DNA from: Stenotrophomonas rhizophila
Lineage (GTDB): Bacteria; Pseudomonadota; Gammaproteobacteria; Xanthomonadales; Xanthomonadaceae
Assembly: GCF_003751305.1 (NCBI RefSeq)
Contig: NZ_RJKV01000003.1
Span: forward strand, 62,001-126,000
DNA: 64,000 nucleotides
Direction of reading: 5' to 3'
The position numbers and the translations under genes are program-made. The notes beneath the pieces were generated by a model. It had not been told where the DNA came from and made no database searches. It was given only the letters and a program-made list of their open reading frames with translations. Within the stretch, counting starts at the first letter, position 1. Each line of letters begins with the position of its first letter. This document shows positions 8,487-18,245 of this stretch, piece after piece.

Positions 8487-9230
8487 ATGACCCAACTCAG
8501 CGTCAACGTGAACAAGATCGCCGTCCTGCGCAACTCGCGGGGTGGCACCGACCCGGACGTGCTGCAGGCCGCCCGTGCCTGCCTGGATGCCGGCGCGCAC
8601 GGCATCACCGTGCACCCGCGCCCGGACCGCCGCCACATCCATGCCGAGGACGTGCTGGCCCTGTCCGCGCTGACGGCGGAGCGTGGCGTGGAGTTCAACA
8701 TCGAGGGCAACCCGTTCGCCCCCCCGCGTGAGGGCTACCCCGGGCTGCTGCCGCTGTGCGCGCAGACCCGCCCCGCCCAGGCCACCCTGGTGCCGGACAG
8801 CGACGGCCAGCTCACTTCCGACCACGGCTTTGATTTCGGCCGTGATGCACAGCGCCTGCGCCCGCTGATCGCCGAGTTGAAGACGTACGGCTGCCGGGTC
8901 AGCCTGTTCGTGGACGCAGGCAACCCCGACATCGCCCAAGCCGCGGCCATCGGTGCCGACCGCGTGGAGCTCTACACCGGCCCCTACGCCGAGGCGCATG
9001 CCGCCGGCGATGCCACCGCGATGCTGGCGGTGTTTGCCGATGCCGCCCGCCGCGCCCAGGCGGCCGGCCTGGGCGTCAACGCCGGCCACGACCTGTCGCA
9101 GGACAACCTGGCCGATTTCCTGCGGACCGTGCCGGACGTGCTGGAAGTCTCGATCGGCCACGCCCTGATCAGCGAAGCGCTGTACGACGGGCTGGATGCC
9201 ACGGTGAAGGGATATCTGCGGCTGCTGTGA
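8487..9230 (+). CDS. pdxJ: Pyridoxine 5'-phosphate synthase
   Basis: PdxJ joins 3-amino-2-oxopropyl phosphate (1-amino-3-phosphohydroxyacetone) with 1-deoxy-D-xylulose 5-phosphate, the last ring-forming step of vitamin B6 synthesis. The 247-residue sequence aligns with the TIM-barrel family from memory: [15 protein letters not shown] at the N terminus, [21 protein letters not shown] (split about residues 36-56) with the phosphate-binding HPRx[36 protein letters not shown] and [15 protein letters not shown] 8487 lies four bases after the small membrane-protein gene. The gene is near tonB-exbD in other xanthomonads too. Confidence 0.95.
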   Translation: MTQLSVNVNKIAVLRNSRGGTDPDVLQAARACLDAGAHGITVHPRPDRRHIHAEDVLALSALTAERGVEFNIEGNPFAPPREGYPGLLPLCAQTRPAQATLVPDSDGQLTSDHGFDFGRDAQRLRPLIAELKTYGCRVSLFVDAGNPDIAQAAAIGADRVELYTGPYAEAHAAGDATAMLAVFADAARRAQAAGLGVNAGHDLSQDNLADFLRTVPDVLEVSIGHALISEALYDGLDATVKGYLRLL

Positions 9231-9268
9231 TGCGGCGCATACCCTGCGGCCAAGGCGCCCGGGATCCG

Positions 9269-9293
9269 GTAGGAGCCGACCGTTGGTGGGCTC
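9269..9293. repeat. Degenerate GTAG palindrome (SMAG-like)
   Basis: GTAGGAGCCGACCGTTGGTG and the following GGCTC resemble one unit of the dimer at 56120-56188, with an extra G and one mismatch in the stem. It lies 38 bases after pdxJ and is a decayed member of the dispersed GTAG family. Confidence 0.6.
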
Positions 9294-9417
9294 GTTCGCC
9301 CCGGTGACACGGCACTCCCGGCGCACGCTTCAGCCCTGTGGATAATCTAGGGGATCAAACCGATCACCTCCCCTTGCAGCCCTTGACTCGCAAGGGTTTC
9401 ACTTCCCTTTACACCTG

Positions 9418-9439
9418 TGGTTAGTAATACTACTAACCA
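9418..9439. promoter_or_regulatory. LexA-type operator upstream of the radical-SAM gene
   Basis: A perfect 9-bp inverted repeat TGGTTAGTA-ATAC-TACTAACCA contains TTAG-N6-TACTA, the LexA box reported for Xylella and Xanthomonas. A -35-like TTGACT lies at 9383-9388, so the repeat would sit at or just after the transcription start, a good place for a repressor. It is 76 bases before the start of the radical-SAM gene. Confidence 0.75.
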
Positions 9440-9473
9440 TGGCTATCCCCTATCCCCGCCGTTGCCACGCCAC

Positions 9474-9496
9474 GAGGTCTCATTCCCTGAGACCTC
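9474..9496 (+). promoter_or_regulatory. Perfect hairpin in the leader of the radical-SAM gene
   Basis: GAGGTCTCA and TGAGACCTC form a perfect 9-bp stem with a TTCCC loop, ending 19 bases before ATG 9516. It follows the LexA-like repeat and would be transcribed in the leader. No good ribosome site is visible, so the hairpin may affect translation or be a second protein-binding site. Confidence 0.5.
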
Positions 9497-9515
9497 CCGG
9501 CGATAGCCTTTGACG

Positions 9516-10607
9516 ATGGGTATTGCGATCAAAGGCCGGGGCTCCCGCACGCACCTGGCGGGCCGTTTCGAGGTCACCGTCAGCGAAGCGATGGACGACG
9601 GCTGGGCGCCGGACGAGAGCGAGGAGTTCGCCGCGCCGCGGCTGCGCACCGAAGTGCGCGCCGAGACCGCCCGCAGCATCATCAGCCGCAACAAGTCGCC
9701 GGACGTCGGCTTCAGCCAGTCGGTCAATCCGTATCGCGGTTGCGAGCATGGGTGCTCGTACTGCTTCGCCCGACCCTCGCACGCCTATCTCAATCTCTCG
9801 CCCGGGCTGGACTTCGAGACCAAGCTGTTCGCCAAGACCAACGCCCCGCAGTTGCTGCGCAAGGAGTTCTCGCGCCCTGGCTACGTGCCGCAGCCGATCG
9901 CGCTGGGCATCAACACCGACGCCTACCAGCCGATCGAGCGCAAGCTCAAACTCACCCGCCAGCTGATCGAGGTGATGCTCGAAACGCAGCACCCGTTCTC
10001 GCTGATCACCAAGAACGCGCTGGTCGAGCGCGACATCGACCTGCTCGCACCGCTGGCGGAAAAGCACCTGGTCAGCGTGCACTTCTCGGTGACCTCGCTG
10101 GACCCGCATCTGTCGGCAAAGCTGGAACCGCGCGCCTCGGCCCCGCATGCACGGCTGCGCGCGATGCGTCGCCTGAGCGATGCCGGCATCCCGGTCGGGG
10201 TGATGGTCGCGCCGGTGATCCCGTGGATCAACGATGCCGAACTGGAAGCCGTGCTCGAGGCCGCCCACGATGCCGGTGCCACCACCGCCGGCTACGTGCT
10301 GCTGCGCCTGCCGCTGGAAGTGGCGCCGCTGTTCCGCGATTGGCTCGACACCCACCATCCGGACCGCGCCACGCACGTGATGAGCACCATCAACCAGCTG
10401 CGCGGCGGCAAGGACTACAACAGCCAGTTCGGCACGCGCATGCGCGGCGAAGGGGTCTACGCCGATCTGCTGTCCAACCGCTTCAAGCTGGCCCGCAGGC
10501 GCCTCGGCTTCGATGCGCAGCACAGCCACTGGCCGAAGCTGGACTGCACCCGCTTCCTGCGGCCGTTGCCGCCGCGGGCGGAGTCACCTCAGGGCTCGTT
10601 GTTCTGA
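9516..10607 (+). CDS. PA0069-family radical SAM protein (spore-photoproduct-lyase-like)
   Basis: The 363-residue protein has the radical-SAM iron-sulfur motif CEHGCSYC (CxxxCxxC, residues about 76-83) inside VNPYRGCEHGCSYCFARPSH. This is the form found in the SplB/PA0069 group of COG1533, relatives of spore photoproduct lyase. ALGINTDAYQPIE and SLITKNALVERDIDLL are further core segments. No member with this domain plan has a settled biochemical role as far as I know. A LexA-like operator directly upstream suggests control by DNA damage. TTG 9510 is a possible alternative start, but ATG 9516 is more likely. The gene is monocistronic by spacing. Confidence 0.88.
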   Translation: MGIAIKGRGSRTHLAGRFEVTVSEAMDDGWAPDESEEFAAPRLRTEVRAETARSIISRNKSPDVGFSQSVNPYRGCEHGCSYCFARPSHAYLNLSPGLDFETKLFAKTNAPQLLRKEFSRPGYVPQPIALGINTDAYQPIERKLKLTRQLIEVMLETQHPFSLITKNALVERDIDLLAPLAEKHLVSVHFSVTSLDPHLSAKLEPRASAPHARLRAMRRLSDAGIPVGVMVAPVIPWINDAELEAVLEAAHDAGATTAGYVLLRLPLEVAPLFRDWLDTHHPDRATHVMSTINQLRGGKDYNSQFGTRMRGEGVYADLLSNRFKLARRRLGFDAQHSHWPKLDCTRFLRPLPPRAESPQGSLF

Positions 10608-10707
10608 TCAGCCACCGGTGGACATCGGGGCGCGCCCGACCAACAATCGGGGCAAGGCGCCGCGCCGCGGTGGCCTGAGGTCCACATCGGATATCCAGGG
10701 GAACCAC

Positions 10708-11073
10708 ATGTCATCGGCAGCCACCTCGGCCGCGTCGAACGCGGCCAACATCGCGATCAATGCCGCCATCACCGCAGCGGTGCAGCAGCAGCGCGACGCG
10801 TTGATCGCACACTTCACCGGCCATCAGGCGCTGTCTCCGCAGAGCGCGATCGCGGCGGACAGCATCGACCCTGCACTCCATGCGCCGCTGACGTACTACC
10901 GCGACAATGGCGTCATCCGCGATGCGGGCGCTGATCGTCTCTATCTGGATCTGGACGTGCTGGCCGGGCTGAAGGCGAAAGCGAAGCGCACCGGGCGCAA
11001 TGTGCTGATCACGGTGATGGTGTTGGCCGTGGTGGTGGTTGTCGGTGCTGTGCTGCTTGTCTTGGCACGTTGA
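10708..11073 (+). CDS. Small tail-anchored protein of unknown function
   Basis: The 121-residue protein starts at ATG 10708 with an AGGGGAA site six bases upstream. Its N-terminal third is alanine- and serine-rich and probably helical (AASNAANIAINAAITAAVQQ). A polar middle follows, then a lysine/arginine-rich patch (GLKAKAKRTGR) and a C-terminal hydrophobic helix (VLITVMVLAVVVVVGAVLLV) ending in LAR. That layout suggests a tail-anchored inner-membrane protein with its bulk in the cytoplasm. I recognise no family. A hairpin terminator follows at once. Confidence 0.65.
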   Translation: MSSAATSAASNAANIAINAAITAAVQQQRDALIAHFTGHQALSPQSAIAADSIDPALHAPLTYYRDNGVIRDAGADRLYLDLDVLAGLKAKAKRTGRNVLITVMVLAVVVVVGAVLLVLAR

Positions 11074-11079
11074 GCGGTA

Positions 11080-11098
11080 AACAGGGATTGCCCCTGTT
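11080..11098 (+). terminator. Terminator hairpin
   Basis: AACAGGG/CCCTGTT form a 7-bp stem with a 5-base loop seven bases after the stop at 11073. The trailing T tract is short. Confidence 0.55.
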
Positions 11099-11154
11099 CT
11101 ACTCGAATTCAAAGATCGCTGCGGCTCACGAGACATAGCTGCTTCGAGTGCATT

Positions 11155-11283
11155 GGTTTCCCAGGGCAGCACTACGATGCCGAGACGGGGCTTTGGTATA
11201 ACGGCTTCCGGGACTACGACGCAAGTATTGCCAGGTATGTGCAGAGTGATCCGATTGGTTTGGAGGCTGGAACTCATAGATAA
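11155..11283 (+). pseudogene. Remnant of an RHS-repeat protein (core tip only)
   Basis: Reading from 11155 gives [20 protein letters not shown] and then [22 protein letters not shown] and a stop at 11281-11283. This is the highly conserved C-terminal core signature of RHS/YD-repeat proteins (PGQYYDxETGLxYNxxRxYDPxxGRYxxxDPIGL). No start codon and no upstream RHS repeats are present, and the variable toxin tip that should follow DPIGL is replaced by a few residues. It is therefore a fragment left by recombination or decay. The region is visibly less GC-rich than its neighbours. Confidence 0.85.
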
Positions 11284-11297
11284 GGACAGGTCAATCC

Positions 11298-11699
11298 GTG
11301 GTTGACGAGTACTTCACCGTGTCGCTCCGGATATGGCATCCGACACTGTTGGGTGACGCGATTACCGGGGCGCTATGCTTGACACCAGAGGTCAGTCACA
11401 GCGTTGGAACGCAGAGGACGACTCCGTTTGGCGATCCCCTTGAGGGCCTCTACCGCTGCACCTACTGGAGTTTTCCGCTCGTCGAGAAGACACCGGGTGT
11501 CTTTACGGATGGGCTGAGTGAGCTGCTGAGGCGCATTGAGCGGTATCGCGGATTCTTCGCGCAGACTGCGCTCGACGGTGGCCGCACGGAACTCTTTGTC
11601 GGTGTCTTCAAAGAGGATTCGGTCGGGTTCACCCTTGAGCCGCACGTGATGATCGAGTTGGCCAGTCTTTCGTTGGAGCTGTCTGTCGATATCTACTGA
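11298..11699 (+). CDS. DUF4279 domain protein, probable orphan immunity protein
   Basis: This 133-residue cytoplasmic protein starts at GTG 11298, seven bases after AGGACAGG. The pattern FTVSLRIWHPTLLGDAITGA, then a conserved TPFGDP turn, YWSFPL and a C-terminal FTLEPHVMIELASLSLELSV strand fits DUF4279, a family common among immunity proteins of polymorphic toxins. It lies 14 bases behind the RHS tip remnant, just where a cognate immunity gene would be, but the toxin domain is gone. It may still protect against related toxins of neighbouring cells. The family call is from memory of the pattern. Confidence 0.7.
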   Translation: MVDEYFTVSLRIWHPTLLGDAITGALCLTPEVSHSVGTQRTTPFGDPLEGLYRCTYWSFPLVEKTPGVFTDGLSELLRRIERYRGFFAQTALDGGRTELFVGVFKEDSVGFTLEPHVMIELASLSLELSVDIY

Positions 11700-11793
11700 T
11701 ATCGGCAACTACGCGCGGCTCGCCCTTTCGCACCGGTTCTGTCCGCTCACGTGATGATTGAACGCGGCAAGAGGCGATCACCAGGCAGGGCGC

Positions 11794-12504
11794 TCAATTC
11801 CCACCAAACAATTTCTGCGCACTCTGGAAAAGAATCCAGCTCGTCGCAATGAACTTGTCCCCACCCTGCGGCCGGTTGCCCCGATGCGTGTGGGTGAACG
11901 ACGTCGGTGCGATCAACAGGCTGCCCGTGCGCGGCGCAACCTTGCGGCCCTGGAACAGGAACTCGGTTTCGCCGGCGTCGAAATCGTCATTGAGGTAGAG
12001 CGTCCACAGCAGGTGGCGGTGCAGCGTTTCGCCGGCCGGATCGCGCGGATACAGCTCGCAGTGCCAGTACGGATAGCCACCCTCGCCGGCGGCATACCAT
12101 TGCAGATTGATGGCACCGGGCCGCAGGCAGGTGCGGGCCAGGTCGGACAGCGTGGCGTCGTCCATGTCGGGAAAATCCTCGGCTGCCAACCGGCGCGGTT
12201 GGCCGTCGCTGTCCTGGATCTGCAACATCAGCGGCGAGATCAGGGCCTGTGGATAACGGCGTAGATAAGTCAGCAAACCCTTGAAAACCGCCTGCTGCAG
12301 CACCGCTTCGGCCTGCCGCCACTCGGGGCGTCCGCTGATGCGAAGATCCTTGCTGTGCTTGAGTTCCGGGAACACACCGCTGCCCACTTCGCCCGGCTGC
12401 AACTGCGCACTGGATCGCATCTGGGCCTGCAGGGCCGTGCAGACCTCGTTGGGGACGGCGTTGTGGATTACTTCGATGAAATCGAGCGGCGCGTCGGCAG
12501 TCAT
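11794..12504 (-). CDS. 2OG-Fe(II) oxygenase
   Basis: The 236-residue enzyme has a double-stranded beta-helix core: YPYWHCELYP (first metal His, with the Glu as the likely acidic ligand, HxE rather than the usual HxD), HRHLLWTLYLNDDFDAGETE, and APTSFTHTHRGNRPQGGDKF, which supplies the distal His and the 2-oxoglutarate-binding Arg region. The closest groups are prolyl 4-hydroxylase-like 2OG oxygenases; the substrate is unknown. A longer form starting at 12591 is open, but ATG 12504 gives a normal N terminus (MTADAPLDFIEVIHN). It is transcribed in the same direction as fbp, about 109 bases downstream of it. Confidence 0.8.
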   Translation of the reverse strand: MTADAPLDFIEVIHNAVPNEVCTALQAQMRSSAQLQPGEVGSGVFPELKHSKDLRISGRPEWRQAEAVLQQAVFKGLLTYLRRYPQALISPLMLQIQDSDGQPRRLAAEDFPDMDDATLSDLARTCLRPGAINLQWYAAGEGGYPYWHCELYPRDPAGETLHRHLLWTLYLNDDFDAGETEFLFQGRKVAPRTGSLLIAPTSFTHTHRGNRPQGGDKFIATSWILFQSAQKLFGGN

Positions 12505-12613
12505 GGGGTCATCCGTGGGCACGAATCGCCGATGGTGACCGCTGCCGTGGCCGATGTCACGCCGTTGCCACGTAGCAACAGGGCTGACCAAGCGGCCAGC
12601 CCTGTGTCAGGAA

Positions 12614-13630
12614 TCAACCCGCTGCGCTGTCGTGTTCGCGGTGGTAACGGGTGGCTTCTTCCACTTCATTGCGCGAGCCGAGGAAGACCGGCACGCGCTG
12701 GTGCAGCTGATCGGGCTGGATGTCGAGAATGCGCTCGCGGCCGGTGGTGGCGGCGCCGCCGGCCTGTTCGACCAGCAGGCCCATCGGGTTGGCTTCGTAC
12801 ATCAGGCGCAGCTTGCCGGCCTTGGACGGATCCTTCGTGTCCCACGGGTAGATGAAGATGCCGCCGCGTGTCAGGATGCGATGCACGTCGGCGACCATGC
12901 TGGCGATCCAGCGCATGTTGAAGTTCTTGCCGCGCGCGCCTTCCTTGCCGGCCAGCAGGTCCTGCACGTAGCCCTGCATCGGGGTTTCCCAATGCCGCTG
13001 GTTGGACATGTTGATCGCGAATTCCTGGGTGTCCGCCGGGATCTGCATGTCCGGCGTGGTCAGCACGAACTCGCCCTTCTCGCGGTCCAGGGTGAACGCG
13101 TGCGTGCCGTGGCCGACGGTGAGCACCATCTGCGTGCTCGGCCCGTAGATGCAGTAGCCGGCCGCGACCTGCGCGGTGCCCGGCTGCAGGAAGCTGGCAT
13201 CGCTGGGCTGCTCGGTGCCCGGCGGGCAGCGCAGCACCGAGAAGATGGTGCCGACCGACACGTTGACGTCGATGTTGGAGCTGCCATCGAGGGGATCGAA
13301 CAGCAGCAGGAAGTCACCGCGCGGGTAGGTGTCGGGCACCGGCTGGCAGTGATCCATTTCTTCCGAGGCGCAGGCGGCGAGGTGGCCGCCCCAGGCGTTG
13401 GCTTCCAGCAGGATCTCGTTGCTAATCACGTCCAGCTTCTTCTGCGCTTCGCCCTGCACGTTGCCGGTACCGGCTTCGCCGAGCACACCGCCCAGCGCGC
13501 CCTTGCTGACCGCGATGGAGATGCTGGTGCAGGCGCGGGCGACGACAGCGATCAGCTGGCGCAGATCGGCGTTGATGCGGCCGGCATGTTGCTCTTCGAT
13601 CAGATAGCGGGTCAGCGACGTCTGGGACAT
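12614..13630 (-). CDS. fbp: Fructose-1,6-bisphosphatase class 1
   Basis: Fbp removes the 1-phosphate of fructose 1,6-bisphosphate, the committed step of gluconeogenesis in the cytoplasm. The 338-residue sequence shows the metal-binding [20 protein letters not shown] signature (near residue 112), an upstream ASEEMDH metal site, [14 protein letters not shown], and the active-site lysine segment [20 protein letters not shown]. This matches class 1. Gluconeogenesis is needed when growing on pectin breakdown products or amino acids, both of which are catabolised by genes in this window. Confidence 0.96.
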   Translation of the reverse strand: MSQTSLTRYLIEEQHAGRINADLRQLIAVVARACTSISIAVSKGALGGVLGEAGTGNVQGEAQKKLDVISNEILLEANAWGGHLAACASEEMDHCQPVPDTYPRGDFLLLFDPLDGSSNIDVNVSVGTIFSVLRCPPGTEQPSDASFLQPGTAQVAAGYCIYGPSTQMVLTVGHGTHAFTLDREKGEFVLTTPDMQIPADTQEFAINMSNQRHWETPMQGYVQDLLAGKEGARGKNFNMRWIASMVADVHRILTRGGIFIYPWDTKDPSKAGKLRLMYEANPMGLLVEQAGGAATTGRERILDIQPDQLHQRVPVFLGSRNEVEEATRYHREHDSAAG

Positions 13631-13711
13631 GGAATCAGGCGGCCTTCAGAGGGGAAGCGCCTATTGTCGCCCTTCGCCGGAGCCATTACGAGGCGCGGGC
13701 GGCACCGCATA

Positions 13712-13742
13712 GCAGAACGGCCGCGCATGGCGGCCGTTCTGC
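13712..13742. terminator. Long palindrome between fbp and the aminotransferase gene
   Basis: GCAGAACGGCCGC and GCGGCCGTTCTGC form a perfect 13-bp stem with a GCATG loop, starting 19 bases after the aminotransferase stop (which is on the minus strand at 13762). There is no T tract on the minus strand. It probably marks the 3' end of the aminotransferase message. Confidence 0.6.
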
Positions 13743-13761
13743 GTCACAGGGGCAATACTGC

Positions 13762-14976
13762 TCAGCCCTTGCTGACGGTCGCCACCGCCTTGGCCACGTA
13801 TGCCAGGTTGCCCTGGTTGAGTGCGGCCACGCAGATGCGGCCGGTACCGACGGCGTAGATCGCGAACTCGTCGCGCAGGCGGTCCACCTGGGCGCGGCTC
13901 AGGCCCGAATAGGAGAACATGCCGGCCTGGTCGTTGATGAAGGCGTATTCCGGTGCGCCGGCGGCAACCAGGTTCTCCACCAGGCCATGACGCAGGGCGT
14001 GGATGCGCTCACGCATCTCGGTCAGTTCCGCGTCCCACACCTGGCGCAGCTCAACGCTGTTGAGCACGCCGGCCACCAGCGCAGCGCCGTGGTTGGACGG
14101 GCTGGAGTAGATCGTGCGGATGATGCGCTTGACCTGCGACTGCACGGCCTTGGCCGCGTTCGCGTCCGGGGCGACCACCGACAGCGCGCCAATACGCTCG
14201 CCATATAGCGAGAACGACTTGGAGTACGAGTTGGCGACCACGAAGCTGTCGATGCCGGCCTCGGCGATGATGCGCACGGCGGCGCCATCTTCGCTGATGC
14301 CCTTGTCGAAGCCCTGGTAGGCCATGTCGATGAACGGGAACAGTTGGCGATCCTTCAGCAGCTCGGCCACCTGCTTCCACTGCGCGACGGTGAGGTCGGC
14401 ACCGGTCGGGTTGTGGCAGCACGCGTGCAGCAGCACCACGGTGCCCGGCTGCAGCTTGCCCAGGTCGGCCAGCATGCCGTCGAAGTCCACGCCATGGGTG
14501 GCGGCATCGAAGTAGGTGTAATCGACCACGTCGAAGCCGGCCGCGCCGAACACCGCGCGATGGTTTTCCCAGCTCGGGTTGCTGATCGCGATGGTGGCGT
14601 GCGGCAGCAGCTTGTGCAGCAGGTCCGCGCCGACGCGCAGCGCACCGCTGCCGCCGATGGTCTGCGAGGTGGCCACGCGGCCAGCAGCCAGCAGCGGCGA
14701 GTCCTTGCCGAAGACCAGCTCGCGGGTGGCCTGGGTGTAGGCCGGCAGGCCGTCGATCGGCAGGTAGCCGCGCGGTTTGGCGTCAGTGGCCAGCTGCTGT
14801 TCGATCTTGTTCACGGCGCGGAGCAGCGGGATGCGGCCGCTCTCGTCGTAATAGATGCCCACGCCCAGGTTGACCTTGATCGGGCGGCTGTCGGCGTTGT
14901 AAGCCTCGGTCAGGCCCAGGATCGGGTCGCCTGGGACCAGTTCCACATTTGCAAAGAAGGACACGGCGGTACTCAT
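13762..14976 (-). CDS. tyrB: Aromatic amino acid aminotransferase (class I, AAT family)
   Basis: This pyridoxal-phosphate enzyme (404 residues) transfers amino groups between aromatic amino acids or aspartate and 2-oxoglutarate. The N terminus VELVPGDPILGLTEAYNADS and NLGVGIYYDESGRIPLL match AspC/TyrB. HACCHNPTGADLT is the conserved NPTG segment, and NSYSKSFSLYGERIG carries the Schiff-base lysine. The final arginine for the carboxylate lies in VGTGRICVAALN. I chose ATG 14976; an upstream ATG at 15084 would add an unrelated 36-residue tail. Whether aspartate or aromatic substrates dominate cannot be read from sequence, though TyrB-like annotation is usual in this family. Confidence 0.9.
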   Translation of the reverse strand: MSTAVSFFANVELVPGDPILGLTEAYNADSRPIKVNLGVGIYYDESGRIPLLRAVNKIEQQLATDAKPRGYLPIDGLPAYTQATRELVFGKDSPLLAAGRVATSQTIGGSGALRVGADLLHKLLPHATIAISNPSWENHRAVFGAAGFDVVDYTYFDAATHGVDFDGMLADLGKLQPGTVVLLHACCHNPTGADLTVAQWKQVAELLKDRQLFPFIDMAYQGFDKGISEDGAAVRIIAEAGIDSFVVANSYSKSFSLYGERIGALSVVAPDANAAKAVQSQVKRIIRTIYSSPSNHGAALVAGVLNSVELRQVWDAELTEMRERIHALRHGLVENLVAAGAPEYAFINDQAGMFSYSGLSRAQVDRLRDEFAIYAVGTGRICVAALNQGNLAYVAKAVATVSKG

Positions 14977-15140
14977 TCGGATGACGGAAGGGGGAGGGTG
15001 GCGCGACGCGGAGTTGGCGGCAGAATCAGCCAAATCCGACTCATCGTAACAAAGCCCTGCCGAGGGCGCCGAGGCCGTCGTCACGTCACCTTCCGTACCA
15101 TGGCGTGCGGCACGCCCATTTACCGAGGATCCCGCCCCGC

Positions 15141-17267
15141 ATGCTCCGTCTTACCCCGCTGGCCCGCCACTGTGCGCTGGCCTCGGCCGTGTTGCTGCCA
15201 TCGCTGGCGCAGGCCCAGAATACCCCCGCCCCCTCTTCCTCGATCGAGCGGCTGCCCACGGTCCAGGTCCAGGCTGCGCGCGTGGCGCAGGTGGCCGATA
15301 TCGACCTGCCGGCCTCGCTGACCACGGTCTGGGTGGACGAGGACCGCACCGGGCCGCTGGCCCAGCTCTCCGAGGCCCTCAACGGCATTCCCGGGGTGGT
15401 TGCCCGTGATCGCCAGAACTATGCGCAGGACACCCAGCTCTCGATCCGTGGCTTCGGCGCGCGCTCGACGTTTGGCGTGCGCGGCGTGCGGGTGCTGGTG
15501 GACGGTGTGCCGGCCACCATGCCCGACGGCCAGGGCCAGCTCTCCCATGCCAGCCTGCTCTCGGCGCAGCGCGTGGAGGTGCTGCGCGGGCCGTTCTCGG
15601 CGCTGTACGGCAACTCCTCCGGCGGCGTGGTCCAGGTGTGGAGCGCGGACGGCGCCGAGGGTGACCCGTGGCGCCTGCGGCTGGATACCGGCAGCGACAA
15701 CACCCTCAGCGCCGGCGCCCAGCTGCGCGGCGTGCAGGGCCCGATCCGCTACAACGTCGCCGCCAACCACTTCCGCACCGATGGCTGGCGCGATCACAGC
15801 CAGGCCCGACGGGAATCGGTCAACGCCCGGCTGGGCACGGATGTCGGCGGCGGCCAGCTGGATCTTGTCCTGAACTACTTCGATGCGCCCGACGCACAGG
15901 ATCCGCTCGGCCTCACCCGCGCCCAGGTGCGCGAGAACCCGCGCCAGGCCACCGCGGTGGCTACCCAGTACAACACGCGCAAATCCGTGCGCCAGGCCCA
16001 GGCCGGGCTGGTGTTCACCCGAACGGAGGGCGCGCAGACCTGGCGTGCGATGGGCTATGCCGGCCAGCGCAGCGTGGAGCAGTATTTGGCGATCCCGCCG
16101 GGGCCGCAGGCCAACCCGCTGCACGCCGGTGGGGTGATCGATCTGGACGGGGCCTATGGCGGTCTCGACGCGCGCTGGGCGTGGCACGGTGACTGGGCCG
16201 GACGCCCTCTGGACATCGTGATTGGCGCCAATGCCGACCGTCAGCAGCAGGATCGTCGTGGTTACGAGAACTTCGTCGGGGATCAGGTCGGCATCAAGGG
16301 CCGCCTGCGCCGCGACCAGAGCGACCGGGTCGAGAACGTGGACCAGTTCGCGCAGGCGTGGTGGCAGTGGGCGCCGCGCTGGTCGTTGCTGCTGGGGGTG
16401 CGCCACAGCACGGTCCGTTTCCGCTCCAATGACCAGTACATCACCGCCGGTAATCCGGACGACAGCGGTTCGCGTCGCTACGAAGCGACCACCCCGGTGG
16501 CCGGCGTGGTGTTCCGCGCCAGCGATGCCTGGCGGCTGTATGCCTCGGCCGGACGTGGCTTCGAAACGCCGACCTTCAACGAGCTGGGCTATCGCGCCGA
16601 TGGCCAGGCCGGGCTGGCGCTGGATCTCTCGGCCGCCCGCAGCCGCAACCTGGAAGTCGGCAGCAAGTGGCACGGGCAACGTGGCGCGCAGGTCGAGGCG
16701 GCGCTGTTCCGCGCCGATACCGATGACGAGCTGGCCGTGGCGAGCAACAGCGGTGGCCGCAGCACCTACCGCAACATCGGCCGCACGCGCCGCCAGGGCG
16801 CGGAGGCCAGCTATGTGCAGCCGCTGGGGGCGCAGGCGGATCTTTCGCTGGCCTACACGTGGATCGAAGCCACCGTGCGTGATCCGTATGCGCTGTGCGC
16901 GGCCGCTGGATGCAACACGGTGACCTCCGGCTCACGCCTGCCGGGTGTACCCAGGCAGCAGTGGAACGCGCGGGTGCAGTACCGCCCGGGCCCGTGGCAG
17001 TGGGCCGCCGAGGTGGTGGCCTCCAGCGACACCGTGGTCAACGATCTGGCCACCGACAGAGCGCCGGGCTATGCCCTGCTGAACCTGGAGGTATCGCGGC
17101 GCTGGACTACCGCGCAGGGCACGCTGCGTGCCTTCGCCCGGGTGGACAATGCGCTGGACGAGCGCTACATCGGCTCGGTGATCGTCAACGACGGCAACCA
17201 GCGCTTCTTCGAACCCGGCCCGGACCGCCGCTACAACGTCGGGCTGCAGTGGCAGTGGGCGCCCTGA
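15141..17267 (+). CDS. TonB-dependent outer-membrane receptor
   Basis: A 708-residue receptor with a signal peptide (cleavage near LAQAQ) and a plug domain with LSIRGFGARSTFGVRGVRVL and VEVLRGPFSALYGNSSGGVV. A 22-stranded barrel follows, with the TonB-receptor C-terminal pattern DNALDERYIGSVIVNDGN and a final NVGLQWQWAP. The plug pattern is that of ferric-siderophore/copper-type receptors rather than the large carbohydrate receptors at 29-35 kb. The ligand is unknown. I chose ATG 15141 over an in-frame ATG at 15105 because it gives a clean signal peptide. It is divergent from the aminotransferase gene. Confidence 0.9.
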   Translation: MLRLTPLARHCALASAVLLPSLAQAQNTPAPSSSIERLPTVQVQAARVAQVADIDLPASLTTVWVDEDRTGPLAQLSEALNGIPGVVARDRQNYAQDTQLSIRGFGARSTFGVRGVRVLVDGVPATMPDGQGQLSHASLLSAQRVEVLRGPFSALYGNSSGGVVQVWSADGAEGDPWRLRLDTGSDNTLSAGAQLRGVQGPIRYNVAANHFRTDGWRDHSQARRESVNARLGTDVGGGQLDLVLNYFDAPDAQDPLGLTRAQVRENPRQATAVATQYNTRKSVRQAQAGLVFTRTEGAQTWRAMGYAGQRSVEQYLAIPPGPQANPLHAGGVIDLDGAYGGLDARWAWHGDWAGRPLDIVIGANADRQQQDRRGYENFVGDQVGIKGRLRRDQSDRVENVDQFAQAWWQWAPRWSLLLGVRHSTVRFRSNDQYITAGNPDDSGSRRYEATTPVAGVVFRASDAWRLYASAGRGFETPTFNELGYRADGQAGLALDLSAARSRNLEVGSKWHGQRGAQVEAALFRADTDDELAVASNSGGRSTYRNIGRTRRQGAEASYVQPLGAQADLSLAYTWIEATVRDPYALCAAAGCNTVTSGSRLPGVPRQQWNARVQYRPGPWQWAAEVVASSDTVVNDLATDRAPGYALLNLEVSRRWTTAQGTLRAFARVDNALDERYIGSVIVNDGNQRFFEPGPDRRYNVGLQWQWAP

Positions 17268-17268
17268 T

Positions 17269-18192
<924 letters not shown>

Positions 18193-18245
18193 TCACGTGC
18201 TGCGCGGTACAGCTGCCCTCCCTGAGGTGTTGGAGTGGCGCCACC

